Under the pieces are notes generated by a model. It did no database searches, was not told the origin of the DNA, and worked only from the letters and a program-made list of their open reading frames with translations. This document shows, one piece after another, positions 51,263-61,176 of a DNA stretch of 64,000 bases. Source of the DNA: Niastella sp. OAS944 (GTDB taxonomy: Bacteria; Bacteroidota; Bacteroidia; Chitinophagales; Chitinophagaceae); contig JANUBW010000007.1 of the NCBI GenBank assembly GCA_024809215.1, positions 1 to 64,000 on the forward strand, written 5' to 3'. Every line of letters starts with the position of its first letter. Within the stretch, counting starts at the first letter, position 1. The translations under genes were made by a program, and so were the position numbers.

Positions 51263-54085
51263 CTATTTACTCAAATACATACTTCTGTCTTTGTACAATT
51301 GACGGAAGTAAGGATCGCGCAGGTCTTTAATAAAGCGAATGGCTTCACCGGTACTCTTCATTTCAGGTCCCAGTTCTTTGCTAACACCAGGGAATTTTTC
51401 AAAGCTGAACACGGGTTCTTTGATAGCATATCCCTTAAGGCGTTTTACAAATTTGAAGTCGCGCAGTTTATTGGCGCCTAACATGACCTTGGTTGCCACA
51501 TTGAGGTAAGGTATTTGGTATGCCTTGGCAATGAATGGCGTGGTGCGCGATGCGCGTGGGTTAGCCTCAAGAACATACACTTTACCATCTTTAATGGCAA
51601 ACTGAATATTGATAAGGCCTTTGATATTTAATTTAAACGCGATCTTACGGGCGTATTCTTCCATGGTTTCAACAATCAACGGGCTCAGGTTGAACTGTGG
51701 TAACACGGCGTTACTGTCGCCGCTATGGATACCTGCAGGTTCAATGTGCTCCATAACCCCCATTACATGAAATTCTTCACCGTCGCAAATGGCGTCAATT
51801 TCAGCTTCCTGGCAGCGGTCGAGGAAGTGATCGATGAGGATCTTATTACCAGGGATGTGTTTCAACAGGCTTACTACCGCTTTTTCTACCTCTTCGTCGT
51901 TGATAACGATACGCATACGTTGTCCACCTAATACATAGCTTGGGCGAACCAGTACGGGATAACCTACTTTATTGGCTACTACCACAGCTTCATCAACATC
52001 ATAAGCTGTACCGTAGTTAGGATAAGGTATATTCAGTTCTTTCAGCATGTCGCTGAAACGGCCGCGGTCTTCCGCAATATCCATGTTATCGAAAGAGGTA
52101 CCAATGATCTTTACTCCTTTTTTGGTCAGGCGTTCAGCCAGTTTCAGGGCTGTTTGACCGCCCAGCTGTACAATTACACCTTCGGGTTTTTCATGCTCTA
52201 TGAGCTCCCACAGGTGTTCCCAGTATACGGGTTCAAAGTACAGTTTATCGGCCATATCGAAGTCGGTAGACACTGTTTCGGGGTTACAGTTCATCATGAT
52301 GGCCTCGTAACCGCATTCTTTCAGTGCCAGCAAACCGTGTACACAGCAATAGTCGAATTCAATACCCTGACCAATGCGGTTGGGGCCAGAACCCAGAACG
52401 ATCACTTTTTTGCGGTCGCTTACTTTGCTTTCGGAATAGTTGCCCGATTCGAAGGTGGAGTAGAAGTAAGGTGTTTTTGCTTCAAACTCGGCGCTACAGG
52501 TATCCACCATTTTATAAACCCGGGTAATGCCTGCCGCTTTCCGTTTTTCATATATTTCTTCATCGCTGCCATCCTGCATGATCTTGGAGATCTGATCATC
52601 GCTAAAGCCGTTGAATTTGGCTTCTTTCAGCAGTTCGATGGGTAAAGTAGATGTTTTGTATTTGGCGATCTCTTTTTCAATATCAACGATCTTTTTGATC
52701 TCATTGATGAACCAACGGTCGATAAGAGTAGCTTTAGTGATCGTGCTCACCGATACACCGTCCATGAGGGCATCTTTAATACGGAAGATGCGGTCCCATT
52801 TCGGGGTCTTAATGTATTCAACGATTTCTTCAGCATGCATTTGGCTTTTGCCATAGTAGCCCAGTCCAACCGCGTTGTTCTCAAGGCTTTGACAGGCCTT
52901 TTGAATGGCTTCGGTAAAGCTTCTTCCTATTGACATCACCTCACCTACACTTTTCATTTGCAAACCCAGGGTGTCGTTGGCGCCTTTGAATTTATCAAAG
53001 TTCCAGCGGGGCATTTTCACGATCACGTAATCCAGTGCAGGTTCAAAGTAAGCCGAAGTGGTTTGGGTGATCTGGTTCTTCAGTTCGTCGAGTGTATAAC
53101 CAATAGCCAGTTTAGCAGCTATTTTGGCAATAGGATAACCGGTGGCTTTAGAGGCCAGGGCCGATGAGCGGCTTACCCTGGGATTTATTTCAACGGAAAT
53201 GAGTTCTTCAGTTTCGGGGTTCAATGCGAACTGCACGTTACAACCACCGGCGAAGTTACCCAGGCTGCGCATCATCAGAATGGCCTGGTTTCGCATATCC
53301 TGGAAGGCGGTATCGCTTAAGGTCATAGCCGGGGCTACAGTTATGGAGTCGCCGGTATGTACACCCATTGGATCGAGGTTCTCTACGGTACAAATAATGG
53401 CTACGTTGTCATTTTTGTCGCGCAGGAGTTCCAATTCGTATTCTTTCCAACCTAAAACGGCTTTTTCAACGAGTACCTCATGTATGGGCGAGGCTTTCAA
53501 ACCTCTGTCGAGGGCAGCTTCCAGTTCAGATTTATCGTGAACAAAACCGCCACCGGTTCCACCCAGTGTAAATGAAGGACGAATTACCAGCGGGAAGCCT
53601 ATTTCCTGGGCAAATTCCTTTCCTTCGAGAAGCGAGTTAGCTACTTTTGAAGGAGCAACCGCTACACCTATTTTAACCATCAACTGGCGGAATTTTTCCC
53701 GGTCTTCAGCTGTATCGATAGCAGCAATATCAACGCCGATCATACGAACGTTGTATTTTTCCCACACGCCCAGCTCCGCAGCTTCTTTAGCCAGGTTTAA
53801 GGCTGTTTGTCCCCCCATGGTCGGTAGCACCGCATCAATCTGGTTTTCTTCCAGTATTTGCTCAATGCTCTCTACCGTCAGTGGCAACAGATAAACCTTG
53901 TCAGCCATCATAGGGTCGGTCATGATGGTAGCCGGGTTACTGTTGATGAGAATTACTTTAATTCCTTCTTCCCTGATACTACGGGCTGCTTGTGAACCTG
54001 AATAGTCAAATTCGCAAGCCTGGCCGATAATAATGGGACCTGAACCGATAATTAATACTGACTTGATAGAAGTGTCTTTTGGCAT
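51263..54085 (-). CDS. carB: Carbamoyl-phosphate synthase large subunit
   Basis: Makes carbamoyl phosphate for arginine and pyrimidine synthesis with the CarA glutaminase. The 940-residue protein carries two homologous ATP-grasp halves: [17 protein letters not shown] at the N-terminus and [17 protein letters not shown] at about 560. It ends about 20 residues after the second ATP-grasp ([13 protein letters not shown]), so the C-terminal MGS-like allosteric domain of the 1073-residue E. coli enzyme is absent. The start [17 protein letters not shown] is used; an ATG 56 codons upstream gives a Lys/Arg-rich non-homologous extension. carA is not in the window. Confidence 0.95.
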   Translation of the reverse strand: MPKDTSIKSVLIIGSGPIIIGQACEFDYSGSQAARSIREEGIKVILINSNPATIMTDPMMADKVYLLPLTVESIEQILEENQIDAVLPTMGGQTALNLAKEAAELGVWEKYNVRMIGVDIAAIDTAEDREKFRQLMVKIGVAVAPSKVANSLLEGKEFAQEIGFPLVIRPSFTLGGTGGGFVHDKSELEAALDRGLKASPIHEVLVEKAVLGWKEYELELLRDKNDNVAIICTVENLDPMGVHTGDSITVAPAMTLSDTAFQDMRNQAILMMRSLGNFAGGCNVQFALNPETEELISVEINPRVSRSSALASKATGYPIAKIAAKLAIGYTLDELKNQITQTTSAYFEPALDYVIVKMPRWNFDKFKGANDTLGLQMKSVGEVMSIGRSFTEAIQKACQSLENNAVGLGYYGKSQMHAEEIVEYIKTPKWDRIFRIKDALMDGVSVSTITKATLIDRWFINEIKKIVDIEKEIAKYKTSTLPIELLKEAKFNGFSDDQISKIMQDGSDEEIYEKRKAAGITRVYKMVDTCSAEFEAKTPYFYSTFESGNYSESKVSDRKKVIVLGSGPNRIGQGIEFDYCCVHGLLALKECGYEAIMMNCNPETVSTDFDMADKLYFEPVYWEHLWELIEHEKPEGVIVQLGGQTALKLAERLTKKGVKIIGTSFDNMDIAEDRGRFSDMLKELNIPYPNYGTAYDVDEAVVVANKVGYPVLVRPSYVLGGQRMRIVINDEEVEKAVVSLLKHIPGNKILIDHFLDRCQEAEIDAICDGEEFHVMGVMEHIEPAGIHSGDSNAVLPQFNLSPLIVETMEEYARKIAFKLNIKGLINIQFAIKDGKVYVLEANPRASRTTPFIAKAYQIPYLNVATKVMLGANKLRDFKFVKRLKGYAIKEPVFSFEKFPGVSKELGPEMKSTGEAIRFIKDLRDPYFRQLYKDRSMYLSK

Positions 54086-54638
54086 TTTGAGTAAAGAGCG
54101 ATTTTTTTTGAATAAACCTTGTTGAACCTTCACCTTGAACCTTATTACCGCAGTTTTTACGGCTTTTCGGCCAGATAAATTGCGCAAAAGTAAGGATGCG
54201 GAAGGAATTTTTGGGATTATTTTTAAAAGAACACAATATGTGCGGAGTGTCAATGGAATAGGAGGGTAGTTGACGGGTTAACGAGGAGTTGAAAAGTTGA
54301 TACTGGTGACAGAGTTGATAAAGGTCCTACAGGAAGCAGGGGTTCAATAGGAGTGAAGCAAGAACCAGGAGGTAAGAAATTCATTCTTCGCCAATGGCCG
54401 ACTAAATGCAAACCTGCTGCTGGTTCAGCCTGGTGGTCGCCTTCGGCTCCAATGCTTTTACAGTGACGGTAAGCACTACAGCATATAAACTGCACTCACC
54501 TTTGACTTTAAAACTTTTTAATAATAGGAATTAATAACTATTGCGAGGTTGTATTTACCCCATTCAAGGGGCTGGGATACAAAAAAGCCTTCACCATCCG
54601 GCAAAGGCTCAGAATTGCTGGCTGAAATTTATGGTAAA
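54086..54638. other. Spacer upstream of carB
   Basis: No gene seen. A short stretch at 54272-54305 (AGTTGACG, GGTTAACG, then AGTTGAAA, AGTTGATA) resembles the octad repeats found elsewhere. The right end holds the terminator of the small membrane protein gene. Confidence 0.45.
54580..54610 (-). terminator. Terminator of the small membrane protein gene
   Basis: Minus-strand stem AGCCTT / AAGGCT with a GC-rich loop followed by TTTTTTG, about 30 nt past the stop. Confidence 0.75.
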
Positions 54639-54854
54639 TCAGTTGTTGTGAAAAGCGGCTAATTCAACTTCATCAAGTGCAACACCTCCGCCCCGTATCA
54701 ATTTCTTTTGTTCGGCTATTTGACGTTTCTCATCAAAACGACTTTTGATACGGAAAACCCATTTCTGTTTTGCTTCACTTCCTCTAAAGATACCTACTAT
54801 CGTACCGATCGACAGAGCCAATAAAAGTATCATCCTGTTCCTAATCGTTTTCAT
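54639..54854 (-). CDS. Small single-pass membrane protein
   Basis: A 71-residue protein with one N-terminal membrane helix (about 8-24, MILLLALSIGTIVGIF) and a charged cytoplasmic or periplasmic tail (FDEKRQIAEQKKLIRGGG, ending LDEVELAAFHNN). I do not recognise the family. A clear terminator directly downstream and isolation between large spacers support a real gene. Function unknown. Confidence 0.65.
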   Translation of the reverse strand: MKTIRNRMILLLALSIGTIVGIFRGSEAKQKWVFRIKSRFDEKRQIAEQKKLIRGGGVALDEVELAAFHNN

Positions 54855-55311
54855 AAAACCGAGTTTGTAAAATTATTCATTTCTATTACCTACTTTAAGA
54901 CAACTTATATACGCCAAAAGCTGTTCCAATGTTTATAAAAATTATACCACTATGTGGGTATTTTTTAAAAATTAACACATGAATACCCGTAATGGTTGCC
55001 GCTCTTATTCTATTCTAATTTCATGACGGCTTTCCCTATGATTTTATTCTAATTTCATTGGGTAGGTAACCCGTCTTAATAGTTTTTTAATATTGAATTT
55101 TACACATTTTCACAAACCATTATAAAGTACTTTTTCTATCATTAAAGGATAATGGGTAGCGGCTAATTACCAAAGCTATTAGTGCTTGTTTACATGAGAT
55201 GAATTCGCTTCATTTTTGCATAACATTTTACCGAAATACGCTAACCACTTAGTTTTGCAACTTTATCAATAATCAGGTAACCATTTTGGATCATTCAAGT
55301 CAAAAGGACCT
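54855..55311. other. AT-rich spacer upstream of the M23 gene
   Basis: No gene seen. Near its right end TAGTTTTG (55250-55257) with TTTTA ending 19 bp upstream fits a promoter for the M23-Bcp pair. Confidence 0.5.
55226..55257 (+). promoter_or_regulatory. Predicted promoter of the M23-bcp operon
   Basis: TTTTA (55226-55230), 19-bp spacer, TAGTTTTG (55250-55257). The -7 element is a full match; the -33 differs by one base. The leader would be about 50 nt. Confidence 0.5.
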
Positions 55312-57018
55312 ATGAGAATAATCACACTATTGTTATTGCTAAGCAGCACCAGTTTAGTTGCCCAGATCTTTCCGCCTGCCAGCTATCCCCAGGGATACTT
55401 TCGCAACCCGCTTAATATTCCTATGCGGCTGGCCGGCAATTTTGGCGAACTACGTCCCAATCATTACCACATGGGGTTAGATATAAAGACGAACGCCCGG
55501 GAGAACCTGCCGGTGCATGCTGCTGCCGATGGTTACATTGGTCGCATCAAGATAGAGCCCTTCGGATTTGGCCGGGCTATATACATTGTGCACCCCAATG
55601 GTTTTACCACGGTATATGCGCATTTGAATGCATTTAATCCTACTTTGGAAAAATGGGTAAAAGACCAACAGTATCAACAGCAATCGTGGAAGGTTTTTCT
55701 CGAATTGAGCCCAGATATTTTTCCTGTAAAAAAGGGCGACTTTTTAGCCTATAGCGGAAATACAGGCGGGTCGCAGGCGCCGCATGTACATTTTGAGGTT
55801 AGACGTACAAAAGACGATGTAAATGTGAACCCTTTTTTATTCGGATTTCCGGTGGCTGATAATGTTCCGCCCAAGGTACTGCGTTTGGCGGTGTACGACA
55901 GAACCCGTAGCGTGTACGAGCAATCGCCCCGGCTGTTTCCTGCAAAGGCAATTTCAGTGGGCAATTACCAGCCCTCGCCCCCGGTAATAACTGTTGCCTC
56001 GCCTCTGGTGAGTTTTGCCATTGGCGCCTGGGATACCCAAACGGGGTCTGCCAATCTTAACGGCATTTTTGAATCAACCCTGCTTGTCGACAATCAACCG
56101 GTGGTTGCTTTTAGAATGGATAATATCAGTTACAACGATACCCGCGACCTGAACGCGCATATTGATTATAAGACCAAATATCAGGGCGGTCCCTATTTGC
56201 AGCATCTGTCTGAATTGCCGGGTTATACAAACGCTATATACAAACGAAACAAAGGCAATGGGGTTGTTGATGTAAGCGATGGCGAAGTGCATTCAATTTC
56301 TATAGTGGTAAAGGATGCCAGTGGCAACTCAAGTACCCTTAACTATAAGATCAGGTTCAATGAAGCCGACCAGGAAATACCCATTTCCTCCGACAGGAAA
56401 TTTTACCCTATGATGATGGATGGTTTTGAAAGCCCCGAATGTGAGTTTTACCTAGGGGAGAGATGTTTGTTCGATTCTGTACATATTAAATACAATAAAG
56501 CAGCTAATTCAAATAGTTCGGTTGTTTCTTCCATTCATTCAATAGGGGCGGTTTATATTCCTATTCGCGATTCTGTGCTGGTGCGAATTCAACCCACCCG
56601 GCCACTCACCGATGCAGAAAGAGCCCGAACGGTAATGCAATGGTTTGCCGGCACTAAAAAAGAAGTGCAGAAAGTGCAATGGCAGGGCAACTGGGCTTCG
56701 GCCCGTTTTAGGGACCTTGGTAACTTTCAGTTGGTTGTTGATGTAGAACCGCCTGCAATAGCTCCTATTGGTTTTACCGATGGTGCTAATTTGAGCAAGG
56801 CCGCCCGTATAGCATTCAATGTGGATGATAACTTTGACCGGGTTAAAAACGTGCGGGCCGAACTGGATGGGAAATGGCTGCGGTTTACTAATGATAAGGG
56901 CAGGACTTTCATTTATGTTTTTGATGAAAAATGTATGTCGGGCCGCCACCAGTTAAAAATACGGGCCGAGGATGAAGCAGGCAATGTGACCGAGAAAGTA
57001 TATAATTTTACACGCTAA
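55312..57018 (+). CDS. Exported M23 family peptidase-like protein
   Basis: A 568-residue periplasmic protein with signal peptide (MRIITLLLLLSSTSLVAQ) and an N-terminal LytM/M23 domain: H53 and D57 (NHYHMGLDI), H104 (VYAHL) and HVH at 158-160 (QAPHVHFEVR) give a complete zinc site, so it is probably an active peptidoglycan endopeptidase. Residues about 200-568 are beta-rich and resemble several Ig-like modules (for example VDVEPPAIAPIGFTDG near 480, RAEDEAGNVTEKVYNF at the end). It precedes bcp by 21 nt and likely shares its transcript. Confidence 0.88.
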   Translation: MRIITLLLLLSSTSLVAQIFPPASYPQGYFRNPLNIPMRLAGNFGELRPNHYHMGLDIKTNARENLPVHAAADGYIGRIKIEPFGFGRAIYIVHPNGFTTVYAHLNAFNPTLEKWVKDQQYQQQSWKVFLELSPDIFPVKKGDFLAYSGNTGGSQAPHVHFEVRRTKDDVNVNPFLFGFPVADNVPPKVLRLAVYDRTRSVYEQSPRLFPAKAISVGNYQPSPPVITVASPLVSFAIGAWDTQTGSANLNGIFESTLLVDNQPVVAFRMDNISYNDTRDLNAHIDYKTKYQGGPYLQHLSELPGYTNAIYKRNKGNGVVDVSDGEVHSISIVVKDASGNSSTLNYKIRFNEADQEIPISSDRKFYPMMMDGFESPECEFYLGERCLFDSVHIKYNKAANSNSSVVSSIHSIGAVYIPIRDSVLVRIQPTRPLTDAERARTVMQWFAGTKKEVQKVQWQGNWASARFRDLGNFQLVVDVEPPAIAPIGFTDGANLSKAARIAFNVDDNFDRVKNVRAELDGKWLRFTNDKGRTFIYVFDEKCMSGRHQLKIRAEDEAGNVTEKVYNFTR

Positions 57019-57039
57019 CCCCATTTATTTGCAAATAAT

Positions 57040-57498
57040 ATGATCACTCTTAAAGAAGGCGATAAAGCGCCGGCGTTCAGCGCCAGGGACCAGAACGGTA
57101 AAAAGGTTTCGCTCAGCGAACTTAAAGGCAAAAAAGTGGTGCTTTATTTTTATCCTGAAGACGATACTCCAACCTGTACCATTCAGGCTTGTAACCTGCG
57201 CGACAATTATGCGCTGTTAAAGAAGAATGGTTTTGAGGTGTTAGGAGTTAGTCCGAACGATGAAAAGAGCCATAAGAAGTTTGAGACCAAGTTCAGTTTG
57301 CCTTTTACTTTACTGGCCGACCCCGATCATGCTATAATAAACAAGTACGGCGTTTGGGGCGAAAAGCAAATGTTTGGTAATAAATATATGGGTGTTCACC
57401 GCACCACTTTTGTGATCAATGAAAAGGGGATTATAAGTAAGATATTTTTACGGCCAAAGAACAAACAACATGCTGAAGAGATCGTTGCAGCAATTTAG
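57040..57498 (+). CDS. bcp: Thioredoxin-dependent thiol peroxidase (BCP)
   Basis: Atypical peroxiredoxin that reduces hydrogen and organic peroxides via thioredoxin. The 152 residues carry the peroxidatic cysteine C46 and the resolving cysteine C51 five residues later (DDTPTCTIQACNLRD), as in E. coli BCP. The usual TPGCT is TPTCT here. No signal peptide, so cytoplasmic. It lies 21 nt after the M23 gene. Confidence 0.94.
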   Translation: MITLKEGDKAPAFSARDQNGKKVSLSELKGKKVVLYFYPEDDTPTCTIQACNLRDNYALLKKNGFEVLGVSPNDEKSHKKFETKFSLPFTLLADPDHAIINKYGVWGEKQMFGNKYMGVHRTTFVINEKGIISKIFLRPKNKQHAEEIVAAI

Positions 57499-57644
57499 TT
57501 GCAACCGAATAACTTGATTAATATCAATAAATTAAGGCGGGGGAAAACTAATAATATTAGTATTAGTGGGTATCTTTAGGATACCATTATACCCTTTATG
57601 ATGACTATTTCAATATTGCTATTTTTGGAAAAATAAGAAGTAGC

Positions 57645-57779
57645 ATGGATACGAAATCATCAATACGCGCTGTGAAAGAAGATAGGGCACTATTTAAAAG
57701 TATTACAAAATCCCTCATCAGATGGATGTTCTTCTTCTTCGTGCTTAACCTAATAACCTACTTACCTTTTTCTGGCTAA
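57645..57779 (+). CDS. Small membrane peptide, 44 residues
   Basis: Short open frame beginning MDTKSSIRAVKEDRALFK, then a hydrophobic end (WMFFFFVLNLITYLPF). The ATG lies about 150 nt after bcp and past a pair of hairpins (57547-57585). A charged N-terminal half with one membrane helix is typical of small regulatory or stabilising membrane peptides, but no homology is known to me, and it could be a chance frame. Confidence 0.45.
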   Translation: MDTKSSIRAVKEDRALFKSITKSLIRWMFFFFVLNLITYLPFSG

Positions 57780-57798
57780 TTTCTAAATAACACTCCCC

Positions 57799-59013
57799 TT
57801 ACGCCACTGCACCTGGTTGGGCAGGTTCTTTTTTCCATTCGCTTTTTTCAAAGTTCTCCATAACAAGCGCAGCAGCACCGGTAATTTCTGCCTGGTAGCC
57901 AAGTGAAGAGATACCTATTTCTGTATTTAAAGCAAGCCGGGGAATACAATGTTCGTTCAGTGCCTGCTGAATGGGCGCCTGCCAAATTCTTCCGGCCGAT
58001 GAACCACGGCCACTTAATATTACCAGCTCAGGATTCAATAAATGTATTAAGATGGCCACACCCCGGCCAATATTATATCCCGATTCGGAAAGTATTTCAA
58101 CAGCAAATTTGTCGCCTTTGCCGGCGGCCCTTATTATTTCCTGAAAGGCCTGTTCGGCCCGGTCAACCGACAATTCTGTTAATAGTGATATTTTACCTTC
58201 TTTTAGTCCCTTATTGGCTTTTTCAATTACAACCAGCAGGGAGGTCTCTGTTTCAAGACAACCGCTTTTGCCGCAGCTACACAACTTGTTGTTCAGAAAA
58301 AGCGGAATATGGCTGAACTCACCGGCAAAGCCATTGTGCCCTCGAAACAATTCACCATTCAGTATCATACCCAGGCCAACGCCCCAGCCAACATTTATTA
58401 CCATTGCGTTCTTTTTACCCCGGGCAGCGCCAAACATCAGTTCGGCCAATGCTATCAGGCGGCTGTCATTATCAATAAATACCGGTAGCTTGAGCTTTGA
58501 TGAAATGTATTGGGTTAAGGAACCCTGTTCTGGCTCCAGGAACGTATAGTTTTGACCTTGCAGGGCATCTACAAAACCCGGCATACCAATACCTATACCG
58601 GCAAACTTGTTTTTTGCTATACCCGATTTATTAATTACCTCTTCAATCTTTTCGGTAAGCATTACCAGGGCCTGTGGGTTCCTGGTTAAAGGCAGTTCGA
58701 ATATTTCTGTGGCAGTTACCTGCACATTTTGCATATTCAAAATGGCAATGCGGGTAATAAGCTGGTCCATGGCCACCGATACCACATATAACACATCGGG
58801 CTTCAGGGAATACATAACGGCGCGCCTGCCACCGGTTGAGGCTGCAAACCCGGTTTCCGTAACCCAACCTTCTTCAATAAGTTTTCCCAGCATTTTGGTA
58901 GTAACAGGTAAACTCTTATTGATCTTGTCGCTCAGGTCGGCACAGGACAGCATATTAGAAAAATAAAGATGCTTTACGATCTTTTTTCTATACAATTGAT
59001 TCTTTTCCGTCAT
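57799..59013 (-). CDS. ROK family transcriptional regulator/kinase
   Basis: A 404-residue ROK protein. Residues about 1-65 form a winged HTH (NMLSCADLSDKINKSLPVTTKML), so this is a NagC/Mlc-type sugar-responsive regulator rather than a pure kinase. The ROK core contains the nucleotide-binding GIGIGMPGFVD, DNDSRLIALAE, the HNGFAGEFSHIP segment and the zinc motif CSCGKSGCLE. The catalytic aspartate of sugar kinases is within DNDSR. Ligand unknown, likely an amino sugar or other hexose. Predicted promoter lies just upstream. Confidence 0.9.
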   Translation of the reverse strand: MTEKNQLYRKKIVKHLYFSNMLSCADLSDKINKSLPVTTKMLGKLIEEGWVTETGFAASTGGRRAVMYSLKPDVLYVVSVAMDQLITRIAILNMQNVQVTATEIFELPLTRNPQALVMLTEKIEEVINKSGIAKNKFAGIGIGMPGFVDALQGQNYTFLEPEQGSLTQYISSKLKLPVFIDNDSRLIALAELMFGAARGKKNAMVINVGWGVGLGMILNGELFRGHNGFAGEFSHIPLFLNNKLCSCGKSGCLETETSLLVVIEKANKGLKEGKISLLTELSVDRAEQAFQEIIRAAGKGDKFAVEILSESGYNIGRGVAILIHLLNPELVILSGRGSSAGRIWQAPIQQALNEHCIPRLALNTEIGISSLGYQAEITGAAALVMENFEKSEWKKEPAQPGAVA

Positions 59014-59035
59014 GTAGAGTAACTGTAACTTTTCT

Positions 59036-59066
59036 CAAATTTACTGTTAAGTATCAGAACTTTAAA
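59036..59066 (-). promoter_or_regulatory. Predicted promoter of the ROK gene
   Basis: Minus strand TTTA (59066-59063), 19-bp spacer, TAAATTTG (59043-59036); leader about 20 nt to the ATG. Confidence 0.6.
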
Positions 59067-59546
59067 GCACAATCCAATCCCAATTCGCCTGACAGCTCTT
59101 TTTATTTTCCGTTTTCTTTAATTCTATTTTAATGTAAGGGCCATGCCATCTATATAAAGAATAAATTACTGCTTTTGCCCGATGTAACGCAATAATAATT
59201 TGAAAGAAATTAAAGCGGGCAACTGTAAAACCCTCTTTGCCGTATAGTTTTTTGCAATCTCAATCTAAGGCTACACATGTTGGTTCAACCCGGTCCTAAA
59301 CCCAGCCTTATAGCTGGTAAACTATCCTCAACCCTGAGGAGCGTGAAAGTATTGAGTGCAATTTCAAACACCAATTATTCACTTATATCTAATTATATGT
59401 ATAAGCCACTTCTGCAACGGTATATGGTATATAATATATGTACCGGTGAATTGTGTTTATGACACCATGCTTATACAATCGAGGTAAGTATACCGTGCAA
59501 ATGGTGTACTTAATTATGGGTTATTTTTTAGTTTTAGGGTTTGGTT
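59067..59546 (+). ncRNA. Candidate structured transcript upstream of a terminator
   Basis: A plus-strand terminator at 59547-59574 has no supported gene before it. Within 59398-59477 a 9-bp perfect inverted repeat (TGTATAAGC / GCTTATACA) encloses a second helix (CGGTATATG ... TATATGTACCG, with wobble pairs), and CCTCA ACCC TGAGG forms a hairpin near 59328. This could be a small RNA ending at the terminator, but no promoter match and no known RNA family are visible. Boundaries are uncertain. Confidence 0.3.
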
Positions 59547-59574
59547 ACCCTCCCGATGCCCGGGAGGGTTTTTT
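59547..59574 (+). terminator. Terminator without a visible gene
   Basis: ACCCTCCCG ATGCC CGGGAGGGT stem-loop followed by six T. Confidence 0.8.
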
Positions 59575-59733
59575 ATATAAATGACTTCAAGGCAACCAAA
59601 GTAAACGGTTGAACGTACAACTGCATAGTAATTAGTGATAAGGCACCCATCCGGTAAAACAATGCTGAGGCATTTAAACAATACCCATACTTACTTCGGT
59701 ACAGGTATACACAGCTGTTTTAATTATTGTTCT

Positions 59734-60087
59734 ATGATAAAAAAAGTTGCAGGCGTTTTAACAGGCAGTATGTTATTATTTTATGGTTGTTATAATGATA
59801 AGGAAGAGCTTTTGTATGGAGGAGGTAATTCCTGCGAAGGCGTTAGTACTTCTTTTGCTACAAACGTAAACCCTATTATTCAATCAAGTTGCGCCATTCC
59901 CACTTGTCATGCAGCCGGCAGCACCAATGGCCCCGGCCCGCTGACTACATATGCGCAAATTAAAAATGTTGCAGTAGATATAAAATCGGCAGTGGTTTCT
60001 CGTTTTATGCCAAAGACCGGATCGCTTACTGACAGCCAGATAAAAACTATTAGTTGCTGGGTTGATTCCGGCGCTCCTAATAATTAA
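59734..60087 (+). CDS. Lipoprotein with a CX4CH haem-like motif
   Basis: A 117-residue lipoprotein (signal MIKKVAGVLTGSMLLFYGC, Cys19). The core NPIIQSSCAIPTCHAAG contains C-x4-C-H, a spacing variant of the c-type haem site CxxCH, and later MPKTGSLTDSQIKTISCW supplies a methionine at about the position of a distal ligand. This fits the short c-type cytochrome-like domains of Bacteroidota; actual haem binding is unproved. An in-frame ATG 33 codons upstream precedes the signal and is not used. First gene of a four-gene set. Confidence 0.78.
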   Translation: MIKKVAGVLTGSMLLFYGCYNDKEELLYGGGNSCEGVSTSFATNVNPIIQSSCAIPTCHAAGSTNGPGPLTTYAQIKNVAVDIKSAVVSRFMPKTGSLTDSQIKTISCWVDSGAPNN

Positions 60088-60101
60088 ACAGTACTTTTTT
60101 A

Positions 60102-60545
60102 ATGAGCAAAAAAAGAACAATCGTTGGTGGTATAGTAGTTGTTATACTAATGGCCGCTATTTATGGCTGGTACCAGTATAACAGAACTGTGCAGGGACTT
60201 GCTGATGTAAGGGCCGATTATTCAGTGGAGGCATCGGCATTGATACAGGAATTCATTAGCAATGAAGCGGCAGCCCAAAAAAAATACCTCAATAAAATAC
60301 TATCAGTAAAAGGGACCATCAAAGGCATTGAAGCTGGCGAAAATGCCGGCACCGTTGTGCTGGGCGATACTACCGATATGAACAGTGTACGTTGCGTTTT
60401 AGACAGCACCGCTAATGCGATCACCAAATCATTACAACGCGGCGCTGTAATAACTGTTAAAGGCGCTATTACCGGCTTTAATAAAGACGAAACCGGTTTG
60501 CTGGGGTCCGATGTTCAGCTGAACCGTTGCGTTATTGCCAGGTAA
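60102..60545 (+). CDS. Membrane-anchored OB-fold protein (tRNA_anti-like)
   Basis: A 147-residue protein with one N-terminal membrane helix (about 7-25, IVGGIVVVILMAAIYGW) and an OB-fold domain of the tRNA_anti-like family (about 45-145: LNKILSVKGTIKGIEA, TVVLGDTTDMNSVRCVLD, ITVKGAITGFNKDE). Despite the family name it is exported and unlikely to bind tRNA; the role is unknown. It starts 14 nt after the lipoprotein gene. Confidence 0.82.
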   Translation: MSKKRTIVGGIVVVILMAAIYGWYQYNRTVQGLADVRADYSVEASALIQEFISNEAAAQKKYLNKILSVKGTIKGIEAGENAGTVVLGDTTDMNSVRCVLDSTANAITKSLQRGAVITVKGAITGFNKDETGLLGSDVQLNRCVIAR

Positions 60546-60579
60546 TTACCGCCTATTTATAAACCCAAATTTTGTTATA

Positions 60580-61146
60580 ATGTATCTACAGATAAGGAAA
60601 GGCGTTATTTCTTTCTGCTTGTTGCTTATTGCAACTTCATTAGTTGCACAGGATAAGTACTTCACAAAAAGCGGCTCCATCAATTTTGTTTCAAAAGGCG
60701 TTATCGAAACTATTACAGCCAGCCATCGCAGCGTTACCTGTGTGCTCGATGCTAAAACCGGCGCCATACAATTCGCTGTTTTAATGAAAGGATTTGAATT
60801 TAAAAAAGCATTGATGCAGGAACATTTCAATGAAAATTATGTGGAGAGCGATAAATATCCCAAAGCCGAATTTCGCGGGCAAATTGCCAATAACGGCGAT
60901 ATAGCTTACACAAAAGACGGCACATATAACGCGCATGTAAAAGGCAAGCTCACGTTACATGGACAAACAAAGGATGTTGAAGCCGATGGAAAAATTACCG
61001 TTAAAAGTGGTAAACTGATGCTTACTTCCAAGTTCAATATCCTTATGAGTGAGTATGATATTGATATTCCCGGCCCCGTACAGCAAAACATGTCTGATGA
61101 TATAACCATTAACGTAAACTGTACCCTGGAACCATTGGCTGGTTAG
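60580..61146 (+). CDS. YceI family periplasmic protein
   Basis: A 188-residue secreted lipocalin-like protein of the YceI family, whose members bind polyisoprenoid or amide-lipid ligands and are often linked to respiratory redox genes. The signal peptide (GVISFCLLLIATSLVAQ) is followed by the beta-barrel strands (SGSINFVSKGVIETITASH, GKLTLHGQTKDVEADGKI). An ATG 15 codons upstream overlaps the previous gene and lacks a proper signal; the later one is used. 34 nt after the OB-fold gene. Confidence 0.9.
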   Translation: MYLQIRKGVISFCLLLIATSLVAQDKYFTKSGSINFVSKGVIETITASHRSVTCVLDAKTGAIQFAVLMKGFEFKKALMQEHFNENYVESDKYPKAEFRGQIANNGDIAYTKDGTYNAHVKGKLTLHGQTKDVEADGKITVKSGKLMLTSKFNILMSEYDIDIPGPVQQNMSDDITINVNCTLEPLAG

Positions 61147-61176
61147 TAGTACCCTTATTAAAAAACCAAACGTAAT

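Noticed and set aside
59277-59462. 61-codon frame in the spacer before the lipoprotein gene
   Set aside because: No motif or signal; better explained as part of a possible structured RNA region.
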